This document shows, piece by piece, positions 17,932-26,261 of a stretch of 29,431 bases of DNA (its first letter is position 1; each line of letters starts with the position of its first letter). Below the pieces are notes generated by a model. It had not been told where the DNA came from and did no database searches. It was given only the letters and a program-made list of their open reading frames with translations. The position numbers and the translations under genes were made by a program. Origin of the DNA: Candidatus Limnocylindrales bacterium (lineage in GTDB: Bacteria; Chloroflexota; Limnocylindria; Limnocylindrales; CSP1-4); contig JAUSJS010000011.1 in assembly GCA_030647575.1 (NCBI GenBank), positions 1-29,431 on the forward strand, written 5' to 3'.

Positions 17932-18577
17932 GCTGCACGAGGCGCGCCCGGCGGGGCGCCACGATCTCCTCCGGGATCCCGTGCGTCGCGACCTGATCCA
18001 CGTGGCGGGGGCCGTCTGCCTGGGCATCGCCCTGGCCGGGGGCTATGCCACCTACCGGATCTGGGCGCAGGGCCAGCGTGATGAAGAGCGGCCGGCGGAC
18101 GCCATCGTGGTCATGGGGGCGGCCCAATACAACGGACGACCGTCGAGGGTGTTTGCCGCGCGTCTGGATCATGCCGTCGCCCTCTACTTCGCCGGTGTCG
18201 CGCCACGCCTGGTGGTGACGGGTGGCAAGGCCGAGGGCGATCGCACGACGGAGGCCGCCGCCGGCCGCGCCCTCGCCATCGAGCTCGGCGTCCCGCCCGA
18301 GGACATCATGGTCGAGGATCGCAGCCGGACCACGCTCGAGTCGATCCGTGCCGTGGCCGCCCTGCTCGCCGCCAACGATGCCCGCAGCGCCGTCTTCGTG
18401 TCCGACCGCCCGCACATGCTGCGTGTCCTGCGGATGGCGGCGGATGAGGGCATCACCGCCTGGGGCTCGCCGACACGGACCAGCCCGATCGAAGGAGACC
18501 TCCCCGGGCAGCTGGATGCCACGGTGCACGAGCTGGGGGCGTTGGCCTACTACTTCCTCACCGGCGGGTCGTCCTGA
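17900..18577 (+). CDS. DUF218 (YdcF/SanA-like) membrane-anchored protein
   Basis: About 225 residues: a polar N-terminus, one membrane helix (LIHVAGAVCLGIALAGGYAT), then a DUF218 domain starting DAIVVMGAAQYNGRPS. Family landmarks follow: the Arg/Ala helix (FAARLDHAVALYFAG), LVVTGGKAEGDRTTEA, a loop ending in EDRSRTTLES, and FVSDRPHMLRVLRMA. DUF218 proteins such as SanA and YdcF act at the envelope; their chemistry is unsettled, with nucleotide or SAM binding and roles in lipid-linked sugar or barrier functions proposed. The start is uncertain: GTG 17900 overlaps secA by 32 bases, and GTG 17981 would begin just before the helix (198 residues). It lies directly after secA and before the prfB promoter. 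Confidence 0.82.
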   Translation: MSSTRSATVAELHEARPAGRHDLLRDPVRRDLIHVAGAVCLGIALAGGYATYRIWAQGQRDEERPADAIVVMGAAQYNGRPSRVFAARLDHAVALYFAGVAPRLVVTGGKAEGDRTTEAAAGRALAIELGVPPEDIMVEDRSRTTLESIRAVAALLAANDARSAVFVSDRPHMLRVLRMAADEGITAWGSPTRTSPIEGDLPGQLDATVHELGALAYYFLTGGSS

Positions 18578-18622
18578 GGCGGTACTTCCACGGAATCAAC
18601 GCCGCAAAACCCGATTTCCCTC

Positions 18623-18651
18623 TTGGCGATAGGGGATTGGCCCCGTATACT
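18623..18651 (+). promoter_or_regulatory. Promoter for the eight-Cys gene and prfB
   Basis: TTGGCG (18623-18628), a 17-base spacer, and TATACT (18646-18651): the most canonical sigma-70 type promoter seen in the window. It would give a leader of about 90 bases before the GTG at 18748. Confidence 0.7.
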
Positions 18652-18747
18652 GGGCCAAAACCCGCCGTTCTGGGCCGCCAGAGCCCCCGGCACCGTCCGC
18701 GCCCAAGCCCCCGTTCACCCTGCCCCCGCACCAGAGAGAGGGAGTCC

Positions 18748-18972
18748 GTGAAGCAGGCCGAGGAAGCGTCGTTCGTCGATCTCATCGCCTGCGAGCGTGA
18801 CTGCCGGACCTGCAGCTATGCCGCGGCGCTCGATTGCGATGGCAACTGCGGCGTCTGCCCCCACAACGGCTACTGTCCCTGCGTGAACCCCGTCGTCGCC
18901 CGAAGCAAGACGGCGCTGCGGCTGATCGAGCTGCGGCCAATCCTGCTCCAGGATCTGCGGGTCCGGAACTAA
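18748..18972 (+). CDS. Eight-cysteine mini-protein (74 aa) coupled to prfB
   Basis: Starts at GTG 18748 behind a strong purine-rich site (GAGAGAGGGAG) and ends with TAA one base before the prfB GTG, so translation of the two is probably coupled. The first 47 residues hold eight cysteines at 15, 19, 22, 30, 34, 37, 43 and 45. They form two consecutive C-x3-C-x2-C motifs followed by C-x-C in CPHNGYCPC. This spacing could hold two metal centres (zinc or 4Fe-4S), but it is not the classical ferredoxin pattern (C-x2-C-x2-C-x3-C). The C-terminal 25 residues form a charged/hydrophobic helix. No signal peptide or membrane helix. I do not recognise a family. The longer frame from 18637 is rejected because it overlaps the promoter. 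Confidence 0.75.
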   Translation: MKQAEEASFVDLIACERDCRTCSYAAALDCDGNCGVCPHNGYCPCVNPVVARSKTALRLIELRPILLQDLRVRN

Positions 18973-18973
18973 G

Positions 18974-20077
<1,104 letters not shown>

Positions 20078-20081
<4 letters not shown>

Positions 20082-21091
20082 GCGTGGCGGCTCGGGCGGC
20101 GGCGCGGGTCGACGAACTGACCTATCGACCGGTTCGAACCGACGAGATCGAGGCCTGTGCCGGTATCTGGTGGACCGCGATCAACGACTACGTCGTCCGC
20201 CTGGGCCAGGACGAGATCCCGCCCGAGATGAACCCGATCATCCGGCTGTTCACCCACCTCCAATCGACCGATCCGGAGCGCTTCATCGTCGCGACCCAGC
20301 CGGCCGCGGCGGGCGCAGCCGGTGACGGCGACGCCGACGCGGATGCGGCTGCCGAACGGGTCGTCGCCTTCGCGTCGGCGATCTCGCGCGAGCGGCTCTG
20401 GTACCTGTCCATGCTGTTCGTGCTGCCCGAGCTCCAGGGCGCCGGCGTCGGTCGCCAGCTGCTTGCGCGCGTCCTCCCTGGCGACGACGGCACGGCCCGC
20501 GCGACCGCCACGGACAGCGCCCAGCCGGTCTCGAACGGGATCTACGCCTCGTACGGCATCGCGCCGCGGATGCCGCTGCTCAATCTGTCGGGGCTGCCGG
20601 ATCGTCCCGAGGCGTTCGGGGCGCTTCCATCGGGGATCGTCCCGGTCGCATTCGACACCATCGCCGCCGGGCCGCCCGGCGGACCGGGCCACCGCAAGCT
20701 GGTCGCGGCTGTCGACGCCCTGGATCGTGAGCTGCTCGGCGCCGGCCACCCGATGGACCATCGCTTCCTCCGGACCGAGCGCCGTTGGGGTTGGCTCTAC
20801 CACGGTCCCGACGGGACGCCGCTCGGGTACGGCTATGCCGGCGAGGCCGGCCGGCTCGGGCCGGTCGCGGCCCGCGACGAGGCGCTGGTGGCGCCGATCC
20901 TTGGGCACCTGGTTTCGGTGGTCGTGCCGCGAGGAGCCTTCGCGACGTGGATCGGGGGTGCGGCGGATCGCGCGCTGGTGGCGGCCCTGGGAGCCGGGTT
21001 CCGACTCGATCGCTTCCCGGTCCTTCTCTGCTGGGACCGTCCGTTCGCTGACTTCTCGAGGTACCTGCCGATCTCGCCGGGTCTGCTCTGA
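20078..21091 (+). CDS. GNAT-family N-acetyltransferase
   Basis: A 337-residue protein whose N-terminal half is a GNAT domain. After YRPVRTDEIEACAGIWW comes the acetyl-CoA pyrophosphate-binding motif A, LFVLPELQGAGVGRQLL (Q/R-x-x-G-x-G/A pattern), about 45 residues after an Ala/Asp-rich insertion (AGDGDADADAAAE) likely to be a loop. The C-terminal half (from about 190) looks like a second, degenerate GNAT-like fold without motif A. The substrate is unknown. It starts at GTG 20078 overlapping the prfB stop and ends 83 bases before ftsE, which has its own promoter, so it is probably co-transcribed with prfB. Confidence 0.82.
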
Positions 21092-21134
21092 GCCCGGATC
21101 CGCCGACGTGACGGATCGGCTCGAGTTCGTCCGT

Positions 21135-21164
21135 TTGCCGGTCCGTCTGGCCCGGTGGTAGCCT
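21135..21164 (+). promoter_or_regulatory. Promoter of ftsEX
   Basis: TTGCCG (21135-21140), an 18-base spacer, then TGG and TAGCCT (21159-21164, extended -10). The transcript is expected near 21171, four bases before the ftsE GTG, so the leader is too short for a Shine-Dalgarno. Confidence 0.5.
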
Positions 21165-21174
21165 CACCCTCGAC

Positions 21175-22041
21175 GTGGCTCCCCCTGCCGTGCCCGCGGA
21201 CGGAGTCCAACCGGTGCCGCCGATCGGCGGACGGACGATCCAGGCCTCGACCGCGGAGCCCAACTTGATCACAGCCACACCACCGAGCACGACCCGTTCC
21301 ATCCGAAGCCGGGTCCTCGGACGGAGCCAGGACCAGGCATCGCCGGAACGCCCGCTGCTCGTCCTCCACGACGTCACGATGCGCTACCCGAACGGGAAGC
21401 TGGCGCTGCGCGACGTCGACCTCGTGATTCCCGAGGGCGACTTCGTCTTCCTGGTCGGGCCGTCCGGTGCGGGCAAGTCGACCCTGATCAAGCTGCTGAT
21501 CCGCGACGAGGTGGCGACCCGTGGCGAGGTCGTGCTCGACGGCCAGGACCTCGCCCACCTGCCGCGCCGTCAGGTGCCGCGGATCCGGCGCAAGATCGGA
21601 ATCGTCTTCCAGGACTTCAAACTGCTGCCGTCCAAGTCGGTCTGGGAGAACGTGGCCTTCGCCCTCGAGGTGACCGGCACGCCACGCGGCCGCATCGGGC
21701 CGGCGGTCGACCGCGTCCTCGCCCTGGTCGGTCTGACCGACCAGGCCCAGCAGGTTCCCTCGCAACTGTCCGGCGGCGAGCAGCAGCGCACGGCGATCGC
21801 CCGGGCACTCGTCCACGATCCACGCTTGATCATCGCCGATGAGCCGACCGGCAACCTGGACCCGCTCATCAGCTGGGAGATCCTGCAGCTGCTGCTTCGG
21901 ATCAACGAGCTGGGCGTCACGGTCATGATGGCGACCCACAACGCCGAGGTCGTGACCGCCCTCCGCCGGCGCGTCGTGGCGCTCGAGGAGGGCTGGGTCA
22001 TCCGCGACGAGGTCGGTGGCGCCTACCACCGTGAGGACTGA
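21175..22041 (+). CDS. ftsE: FtsE, cell-division ABC ATPase
   Basis: The ATPase of the FtsEX complex, which transmits an ATP-driven signal across the membrane to activate peptidoglycan hydrolases. Walker A GPSGAGKST is at 95-103, the signature LSGGEQQR at 198-205, Walker B LIIADEPTG at 218-226, and the switch His in ATHN. The core begins near residue 60 (PLLVLHDVTMRYPNG). The first 60 residues are an unusual Pro/Thr/Ser-rich extension not found in typical 220-230-residue FtsE; a later TTG (21268) would shorten it by 31 residues. The GTG at 21175 is preferred because the promoter places the transcript start just before it. FtsX follows after three bases. Confidence 0.93.
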   Translation: MAPPAVPADGVQPVPPIGGRTIQASTAEPNLITATPPSTTRSIRSRVLGRSQDQASPERPLLVLHDVTMRYPNGKLALRDVDLVIPEGDFVFLVGPSGAGKSTLIKLLIRDEVATRGEVVLDGQDLAHLPRRQVPRIRRKIGIVFQDFKLLPSKSVWENVAFALEVTGTPRGRIGPAVDRVLALVGLTDQAQQVPSQLSGGEQQRTAIARALVHDPRLIIADEPTGNLDPLISWEILQLLLRINELGVTVMMATHNAEVVTALRRRVVALEEGWVIRDEVGGAYHRED

Positions 22042-22044
22042 GCG

Positions 22045-22929
22045 GTGCTCTCGTTCGTCCTGTTCAGCCTGAGCCGCGCCTGGCAGGGTTTCTGGCGGAA
22101 CGCGGTCATGAGCCTGGCAGCCACGGCCACGATGGGCCTGATGCTCCTGATGCTGGCCGGTTTCTGGATCATCCAGACCGGCCTGCTGGCGGGACTTCAG
22201 TTCACCGAGCAAAAGGTGGAGGTCGTCGGCTACCTGCAACCAAACGCCCAGGCCAACCAGATCGAAGTCCTGCAGAGCCGGCTGGAGGCGATGCCCGAGG
22301 TGGCGTCCGTGGCGTACATCGATCGCGACATCGCGCTCGCGCGCTTCCGCGCATCCATGACGGCTCAGGGCCGCGAGGATCTGACCCGCTATCTGGACTC
22401 GAATCCGCTCTACGCCAGCCTGGAGGTCAAGCTCGTCGACCCGAGCAACGTCCGGGCCGTCGGCGACGCCATGCGCGCCGACCCGAACATTCGCAACGTC
22501 ATCAATATCGAGGACCTGGTCGATCGAGTGCTGACCGTGACCAACATCCTGCGCACGGCCGGGACGGTCGTGCTGGTTGTCGTCGGGATCATCGTCCTGT
22601 TCATCATCGTCAACACGATTCGCCTCGCCGTCGTCGCTCGGGCCGAAGAGATCGAGATCATGCGCCTGGTCGGCGCCTCGGACGCATTCATTCGCTGGCC
22701 GTTCGTGTTCGAGGGCGCGTTCGTCGGGCTGCTTGGCGCGCTGCTGGCCCTGGGCGTGCTGGCCGCCGTGGCCGACCCGATCAGCGGCTTCATGGTCGAC
22801 TTTTTCCGAGTCCTGCCACTCCAGTTCGGATCGCTCACGCGTGACCTGGTGGTGCTCGTCCTGGGCGCCGGGGTCGGGCTCGGGGTTCTGGGTTCGTGGC
22901 TGTCCGTCCGAACCTACCTGATCCGCTGA
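22045..22929 (+). CDS. ftsX: FtsX, membrane partner of FtsE
   Basis: A 294-residue FtsX. Layout: short cytoplasmic N-terminus, helix 1 (about 21-43), an extracellular domain of about 125 residues that in other species binds a hydrolase regulator (with the expected VEVVGYLQPNA strand and MPEVASVAYIDRDIALARF), then three helices (about 172-196, 214-240, 268-290) framing the conserved cytoplasmic loop RAEEIEIMRLVGASDAFIRWPF. The GTG start lies three bases after ftsE and has GAGGA seven bases upstream within the ftsE end. The adjacent S41 peptidase may share its envelope role, as ctpB lies near ftsEX in Bacillus. Confidence 0.94.
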   Translation: MLSFVLFSLSRAWQGFWRNAVMSLAATATMGLMLLMLAGFWIIQTGLLAGLQFTEQKVEVVGYLQPNAQANQIEVLQSRLEAMPEVASVAYIDRDIALARFRASMTAQGREDLTRYLDSNPLYASLEVKLVDPSNVRAVGDAMRADPNIRNVINIEDLVDRVLTVTNILRTAGTVVLVVVGIIVLFIIVNTIRLAVVARAEEIEIMRLVGASDAFIRWPFVFEGAFVGLLGALLALGVLAAVADPISGFMVDFFRVLPLQFGSLTRDLVVLVLGAGVGLGVLGSWLSVRTYLIR

Positions 22930-23095
22930 TCGGGACGGCGCTCGGGCGCACCGGATCGGCGCGGGCGGGGGGTTAATAGCGGGCTCGGAACGCGTCGTTT
23001 GCGAGTACCCTTATCGCCGTTTCCCTCGAGCGAGCCGCCGCACGCCGTCACAGCGGTCACCATCCGTCCACGCTCGTCCGACCAGGTCCACACCC

Positions 23096-24430
23096 ATGCA
23101 CACAGCCGACCCCGATCCCGTCCTGAGTCTCGATGTGCCCATGACGGCGGTGTCGCCGCCGGCGCCCCTGGCCGGACGTCGCCTCCGGGCCTTGCCGCTG
23201 GCGATCGCCGTCGTCGCCGTCCTGGGCGGTTCGGCGCTGTTCATGTCCGGCTACTCGATGGGTCGCCAGTCGGCCGTCCAGCCCGGCACGCCCGCCTTCG
23301 AGGAAGGTGCGTTCGAGCCGTTCTGGGACACCTACGACACGATCAACGAGCGATACGCCGGCGGCGAGGTCGACCGCGAGACCCTGATCCACGGCGCGAT
23401 CCGGGGCATGATCGAGTCCCTGGGTGACCCGTACTCGTCGTACCTGACCTCGGACGAATATCGCCGCAGCCTGCAGGGGATCAGCGGGCAGTTCGAGGGG
23501 ATCGGGGCCGAGATCGCGACCCAGGCGCCCGACGGGTCCCAGGGCTGTGCCCCGCTCGGTCCCGACTGCCGGCTGGTCATCGTCAGCCCGCTGGCCGGCT
23601 CACCCGCTGAACTGGCGGGGCTGCTCGCCGGCGACCTGGTGCTGGAGGCCGACAGCGTCTCGCTCGACGGCCTGAGCGTCGACGGCGCACGCGACAAGAT
23701 TCGAGGGCCGAAGGGCTCGGTCGTGACCTTGACGATCGTGCGTGCCGGGGGCAAGCCGTTCGAGCTGGCCATCACCCGCGACATCGTCCAGTCAAGGGAA
23801 GTCGAGAGCAGGGCGCTCGCCGGCGGGGCGGTCGGGTACGTCCAGCTGAAGGGATTCTCCGACGCGGCGGCGGACCAGCTCGAGGAGGCGCTGGTCGCCC
23901 ATATCGACGCCGGCCGCACGAAGCTGATCCTCGATCTTCGCGGCGATCCCGGCGGGTACGTCACGGCGGCTCGCACCATCGCCAGCCAGTTCATCGGTTC
24001 GGGCGTCATCTTCTGGGAGCAGAACGCCTCTGGCCGGCAGGTCGCCACGGAGGCGCTCCCCGGTGGCATGGCGACCGATCCGGAGCTGCGGATCGTCTGC
24101 CTGATCGACGGCGGCAGCGCGTCCGCCAGCGAGATCGTGGCCGGCGCTCTCCAGGACTCGGCCCGTGCGACGCTCGTCGGTCAGACCTCCTTCGGCAAGG
24201 GCACGGTCCAGCAGTGGCAGGAGCTGTCGGGCGAGGGCGGCGCCTTTCGGCTCACGATCGCCCGCTGGCTGACGCCCGACAAGCGGTGGATCCACGACGT
24301 CGGCCTCACCCCGGACGTGGTGGTCACGCTTCCCGACCCCCTCCCGGCCGGTGCCGACCCGACCCTCGACAAGGCGCTCGAGATCCTCGACGCAGCGGCG
24401 ATGGTACCGAGCATGCGGGCCGCTGCCTGA
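23096..24430 (+). CDS. S41 family C-terminal processing peptidase
   Basis: A 444-residue Ctp/Prc-type serine protease, membrane-anchored with its catalytic part outside. One helix (about 33-55) is followed by an N-terminal helical region (FWDTYDTINERY, SLGDPYSSYLTSDEY), a PDZ domain (about 130-230; it has two Cys, 151 and 158, in an inserted loop) and the protease core. The Ser-Lys dyad is visible: S343 in GGSASASEIVAGAL and K368 in TSFGKGTVQ, 25 residues apart as in B. subtilis CtpB. LDLRGDPGGY is the usual strand before the core. The start is the ATG at 23096; a second ATG at 23141 would remove 15 residues. The 166-base gap from ftsX holds no other gene. Confidence 0.93.
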   Translation: MHTADPDPVLSLDVPMTAVSPPAPLAGRRLRALPLAIAVVAVLGGSALFMSGYSMGRQSAVQPGTPAFEEGAFEPFWDTYDTINERYAGGEVDRETLIHGAIRGMIESLGDPYSSYLTSDEYRRSLQGISGQFEGIGAEIATQAPDGSQGCAPLGPDCRLVIVSPLAGSPAELAGLLAGDLVLEADSVSLDGLSVDGARDKIRGPKGSVVTLTIVRAGGKPFELAITRDIVQSREVESRALAGGAVGYVQLKGFSDAAADQLEEALVAHIDAGRTKLILDLRGDPGGYVTAARTIASQFIGSGVIFWEQNASGRQVATEALPGGMATDPELRIVCLIDGGSASASEIVAGALQDSARATLVGQTSFGKGTVQQWQELSGEGGAFRLTIARWLTPDKRWIHDVGLTPDVVVTLPDPLPAGADPTLDKALEILDAAAMVPSMRAAA

Positions 24431-24459
24431 CGAGGTTGCGGGCGGCTGCCTGACCGGGC
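24414..24459 (+). repeat. Imperfect 23-bp tandem repeat over the S41 gene's stop codon
   Basis: 24414-24436 and 24437-24459 match at 19 of 23 positions; each contains CGG, G-rich bases and GCTGCCTGAC. The last codons and the stop of the peptidase gene are thereby duplicated, with the second copy lying outside the reading frame. Confidence 0.6.
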
Positions 24460-24480
24460 GATGGGACTGAGCACACGCTC

Positions 24481-24509
24481 TTGCGCTGCATCTGCGCATC
24501 GGGTACGGT
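24481..24509 (+). promoter_or_regulatory. Candidate promoter of the smpB leader
   Basis: TTGCGC (24481-24486), a 17-base spacer, and TACGGT (24504-24509). The transcript would begin near 24516, directly before the AAAGGAGGTG sequence, giving a very short leader before the mini-ORF. Confidence 0.45.
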
Positions 24510-24524
24510 TCCCCGGAACGAAAG

Positions 24525-24569
24525 GAGGTGGTGTGCAGTGATCGACAGTACGCGTAGCTGCACCACCTC
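24525..24569 (+). promoter_or_regulatory. Hairpin that hides a perfect Shine-Dalgarno, upstream of smpB
   Basis: GAGGTGG (24525-24531) pairs with CCACCTC (24563-24569) and TGCAG (24534-24538) with CTGCA (24558-24562). The result is 12 base pairs with a two-base bulge (TG, 24532-24533) and a 19-base loop. The 5' arm contains most of the near-perfect Shine-Dalgarno AAAGGAGGTG (24521-24530). The 3' arm resembles the 16S anti-Shine-Dalgarno and is itself part of the mini-ORF starting at 24538. Folding would block initiation; translating ribosomes would melt the arm. Confidence 0.55.
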
Positions 24570-24588
24570 GCAGGAGATGGCCGTCTAG
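24538..24588 (+). CDS. Putative 16-residue leader peptide before smpB
   Basis: GTG 24538, eight bases after AAAGGAGGT, opens a frame encoding MIDSTRSCTTSQEMAV and ends at TAG 24586-24588. It lies 80 bases before smpB. The codons for Cys-Thr-Thr-Ser (24559-24570) supply the anti-Shine-Dalgarno arm of the hairpin, so the peptide sequence and RNA pairing constrain each other. No known leader peptide is recognised. Alternatively the whole stretch is a small non-coding RNA and the frame is incidental. Confidence 0.4.
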   Translation: MIDSTRSCTTSQEMAV

Positions 24589-24620
24589 TCGGACACCCTG
24601 TGGGTGGGTGAGCAACTCGG

Positions 24621-24645
24621 ACGCCGGCCCGCATCGGGCCGGCGT
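24621..24645 (+). terminator. Perfect 11-bp GC hairpin between the leader ORF and smpB
   Basis: ACGCCGGCCCG (24621-24631), loop CAT, and its exact reverse complement (24635-24645), followed by TCGTGCGCTC with no U-run. It ends 11 bases before the smpB Shine-Dalgarno (AAAGGAG, 24656-24662). It could terminate the leader transcript, act as an attenuator, or insulate the smpB ribosome-binding site. A smaller hairpin (CACCC/GGGTG, 24594-24606) precedes it. Confidence 0.45.
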
Positions 24646-24668
24646 TCGTGCGCTCAAAGGAGTGCCCG

Positions 24669-25136
24669 ATGCGCGACGAGGTAACCGTCGCCCTCAACCG
24701 AAGAGCCCGCCACGAGTTCACGATCGACGAGACCTTCGAGGCCGGCATCGTTCTGACCGGCACGGAGATCAAGTCGATCCGGGCCGGAAAGGCAAACCTG
24801 TCCGACGCCTACGCCCGCATCGAGCGCGGCGAGGCGTGGTTGGTCGGCGCCCACATCGCGCCGTTCGAGGGTGGCAACCGCTACAACCACGAGCCGAAGC
24901 GGACGCGCAAGCTCCTCCTCCGCCGCTCGGAGATCGACGAGCTGCTAGGGCGAACGAAGTCGAAGGGCCAGACGATCGTACCGCTCCGGCTCTACATCAG
25001 CCCGCGCGGTCGGGCCAAGATCGAGCTCGCCCTGGCGCGCGGCAAGCAACTCCACGATCGCCGGCGCGATATCGCCGATCGGGACGCCCGGCGCGACGTC
25101 GCCCGCGAGCTGGCCGACGCGCAGCGCGGGCGCTAG
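24669..25136 (+). CDS. smpB: SmpB, tmRNA-binding protein of trans-translation
   Basis: A 155-residue SmpB, which delivers tmRNA to stalled ribosomes. The OB-fold core shows NRRARHEFTIDETFEAGIVL, TGTEIKSIRAGKANLSDAY, HIAPFEGGNRYNHEPKRTRK and LYISPRGRAKIELALARGKQ. The C-terminal basic tail (HDRRRDIADRDARRD) is the part that mimics codon-anticodon pairing in the decoding centre. ATG 24669 is chosen: AAAGGAG lies seven bases upstream and the N-terminus matches the family; a GTG at 24648 would start in the hairpin's shadow. The ssrA gene, often adjacent, was not found. The stop is three bases before the next ATG. Confidence 0.96.
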   Translation: MRDEVTVALNRRARHEFTIDETFEAGIVLTGTEIKSIRAGKANLSDAYARIERGEAWLVGAHIAPFEGGNRYNHEPKRTRKLLLRRSEIDELLGRTKSKGQTIVPLRLYISPRGRAKIELALARGKQLHDRRRDIADRDARRDVARELADAQRGR

Positions 25137-25139
25137 ACC

Positions 25140-26228
25140 ATGCCGGGCCTGGGCGCGCCGGGTTCGAGGCCGGCGCTCCGGCTCGGCCCGCGGATCGAAG
25201 CGGTGGACGCCCATGCGGCCGGAGAGCCCGGGCGAGTCATCGTGGCTGGGGTCGAGGACGTCCCGGGTGCCACGATGTTCGACAAGATGGCCTGGCTCCG
25301 GGCCAACCGCGACGACCTGCGCCTGCGGATGCTCCGTGAGCCGCGCGGGTACCCGGCGGCAAACTGCAACCTGATCCTGCCACCGACCGACCCGGCCGCC
25401 GATGCCGGCTACGTGATCATGGAGCAAGTCGAGTACCCGGGCATGTCGGGGACGAACACCATGTGCGTCGTGACCGTCCTGCTCGAGACCGGGATGGTGC
25501 CGATGACCGAACCCGTCACCGAGCTGACGCTCGAGTCACCGGCGGGGCTGATCCGGGTCACGGCCGACTGCGCGGGCGGCAAGGTGCTCGGCGTGACCTT
25601 CCGCAATGTGCCGGCCTTCGCGACGCATCTCGAGTCACCGGTGGAGGTGCCCCAGCTCGGGACCGTCACGGTCGATGTCGCCTACGGCGGGATGTTCTAC
25701 GTGATCGCCAACGCCGAGCGTTTCGGGCTGCGGCTCACACCGGACGAAGGTGGCGACATCGTACGGGTCAGCGAGATGATCAAGGCGGCCGCGGCCGAGC
25801 AGCTGCCGGTCGTCCATCCGGAGCAGCCCGGGTTCGCCGGGATCACGATCGCCCAGCTGTCCGGACCTGCGCATGATCCAGCCAACGACCAGCGCAACGT
25901 CGTGACCGTCTCGACCGGCAAGCTGGACTGGGAGCGTCCGGCGACCTGGACCGGCGCGATCGACCGTTCGCCATGCGGGACGGGGACGTCGGCGAGGATG
26001 GCCGTCCTCCACGCGAAGGGACAACTCAGCGTGGGCGACACGTTCCGCCACGAGGGGATCCTGGGGACGGTCTTCACCGGCCGGGTCCTGGAGGAAACGG
26101 CGGTGGGTCCGTACCAGGCGATCGTGCCGTCGATCACCGGCCAGGCGTGGATCACCGGATTCGCGTCCTACGTCGTGGACCCGACGGATCCGTTCCCGGA
26201 GGGCTTCACGGTCGGGGACATCTGGTAG
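25140..26228 (+). CDS. Proline racemase superfamily enzyme with a Ser/Cys active-site pair
   Basis: A 362-residue member of the proline racemase/hydroxyproline epimerase/trans-3-hydroxyproline dehydratase superfamily, a two-domain fold that uses two opposed acid-base residues on the alpha-carbon of proline-like substrates. Motifs: AVDAHAAGEPGRVIV near the N-terminus, then the first catalytic motif, where the usual MCGHGT reads M102-S-G-T-N-T, and the second, D275-R-S-P-C279-GTGTSA, which is intact. A Ser/Cys pair, with the His missing, argues against a classical proline racemase and fits a hydroxyproline epimerase/dehydratase-like or uncharacterised branch. It starts three bases after smpB and converges on ureC, 33 bases between the stops. 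Confidence 0.85.
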   Translation: MPGLGAPGSRPALRLGPRIEAVDAHAAGEPGRVIVAGVEDVPGATMFDKMAWLRANRDDLRLRMLREPRGYPAANCNLILPPTDPAADAGYVIMEQVEYPGMSGTNTMCVVTVLLETGMVPMTEPVTELTLESPAGLIRVTADCAGGKVLGVTFRNVPAFATHLESPVEVPQLGTVTVDVAYGGMFYVIANAERFGLRLTPDEGGDIVRVSEMIKAAAAEQLPVVHPEQPGFAGITIAQLSGPAHDPANDQRNVVTVSTGKLDWERPATWTGAIDRSPCGTGTSARMAVLHAKGQLSVGDTFRHEGILGTVFTGRVLEETAVGPYQAIVPSITGQAWITGFASYVVDPTDPFPEGFTVGDIW

Positions 26229-26261
26229 CGGAGTCCGGGCCCCGCCGCAGGGTGACGCGGC

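Noticed and set aside
18637..18972. Longer 111-codon version of the eight-Cys gene starting at TTG 18637
   Set aside because: Its start overlaps the spacer of the promoter, and the extra N-terminus is Pro/Arg-rich; GTG 18748 has a strong ribosome-binding site.
22930..23095. Promoter for the S41 peptidase (TACCCT at 23006-23011)
   Set aside because: No -35 at an acceptable distance and 84 bases from the start codon; too weak to list.
24648..24668. Upstream GTG start for smpB
   Set aside because: It would precede the AAAGGAG site that clearly serves ATG 24669, and adds residues not found in SmpB.
24430..25140. ssrA (tmRNA) next to smpB
   Set aside because: No tRNA-like 3' end or tag-peptide frame could be found on either side; absence holds only for this window.
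25157..25174. T-arm-like GCCGG...TTCGAG...CCGGC, considered as a tRNA or tmRNA end near smpB
   Set aside because: The loop has eight bases instead of seven, there is no matching acceptor strand or other arms, and it lies in the proline-racemase-family coding sequence.
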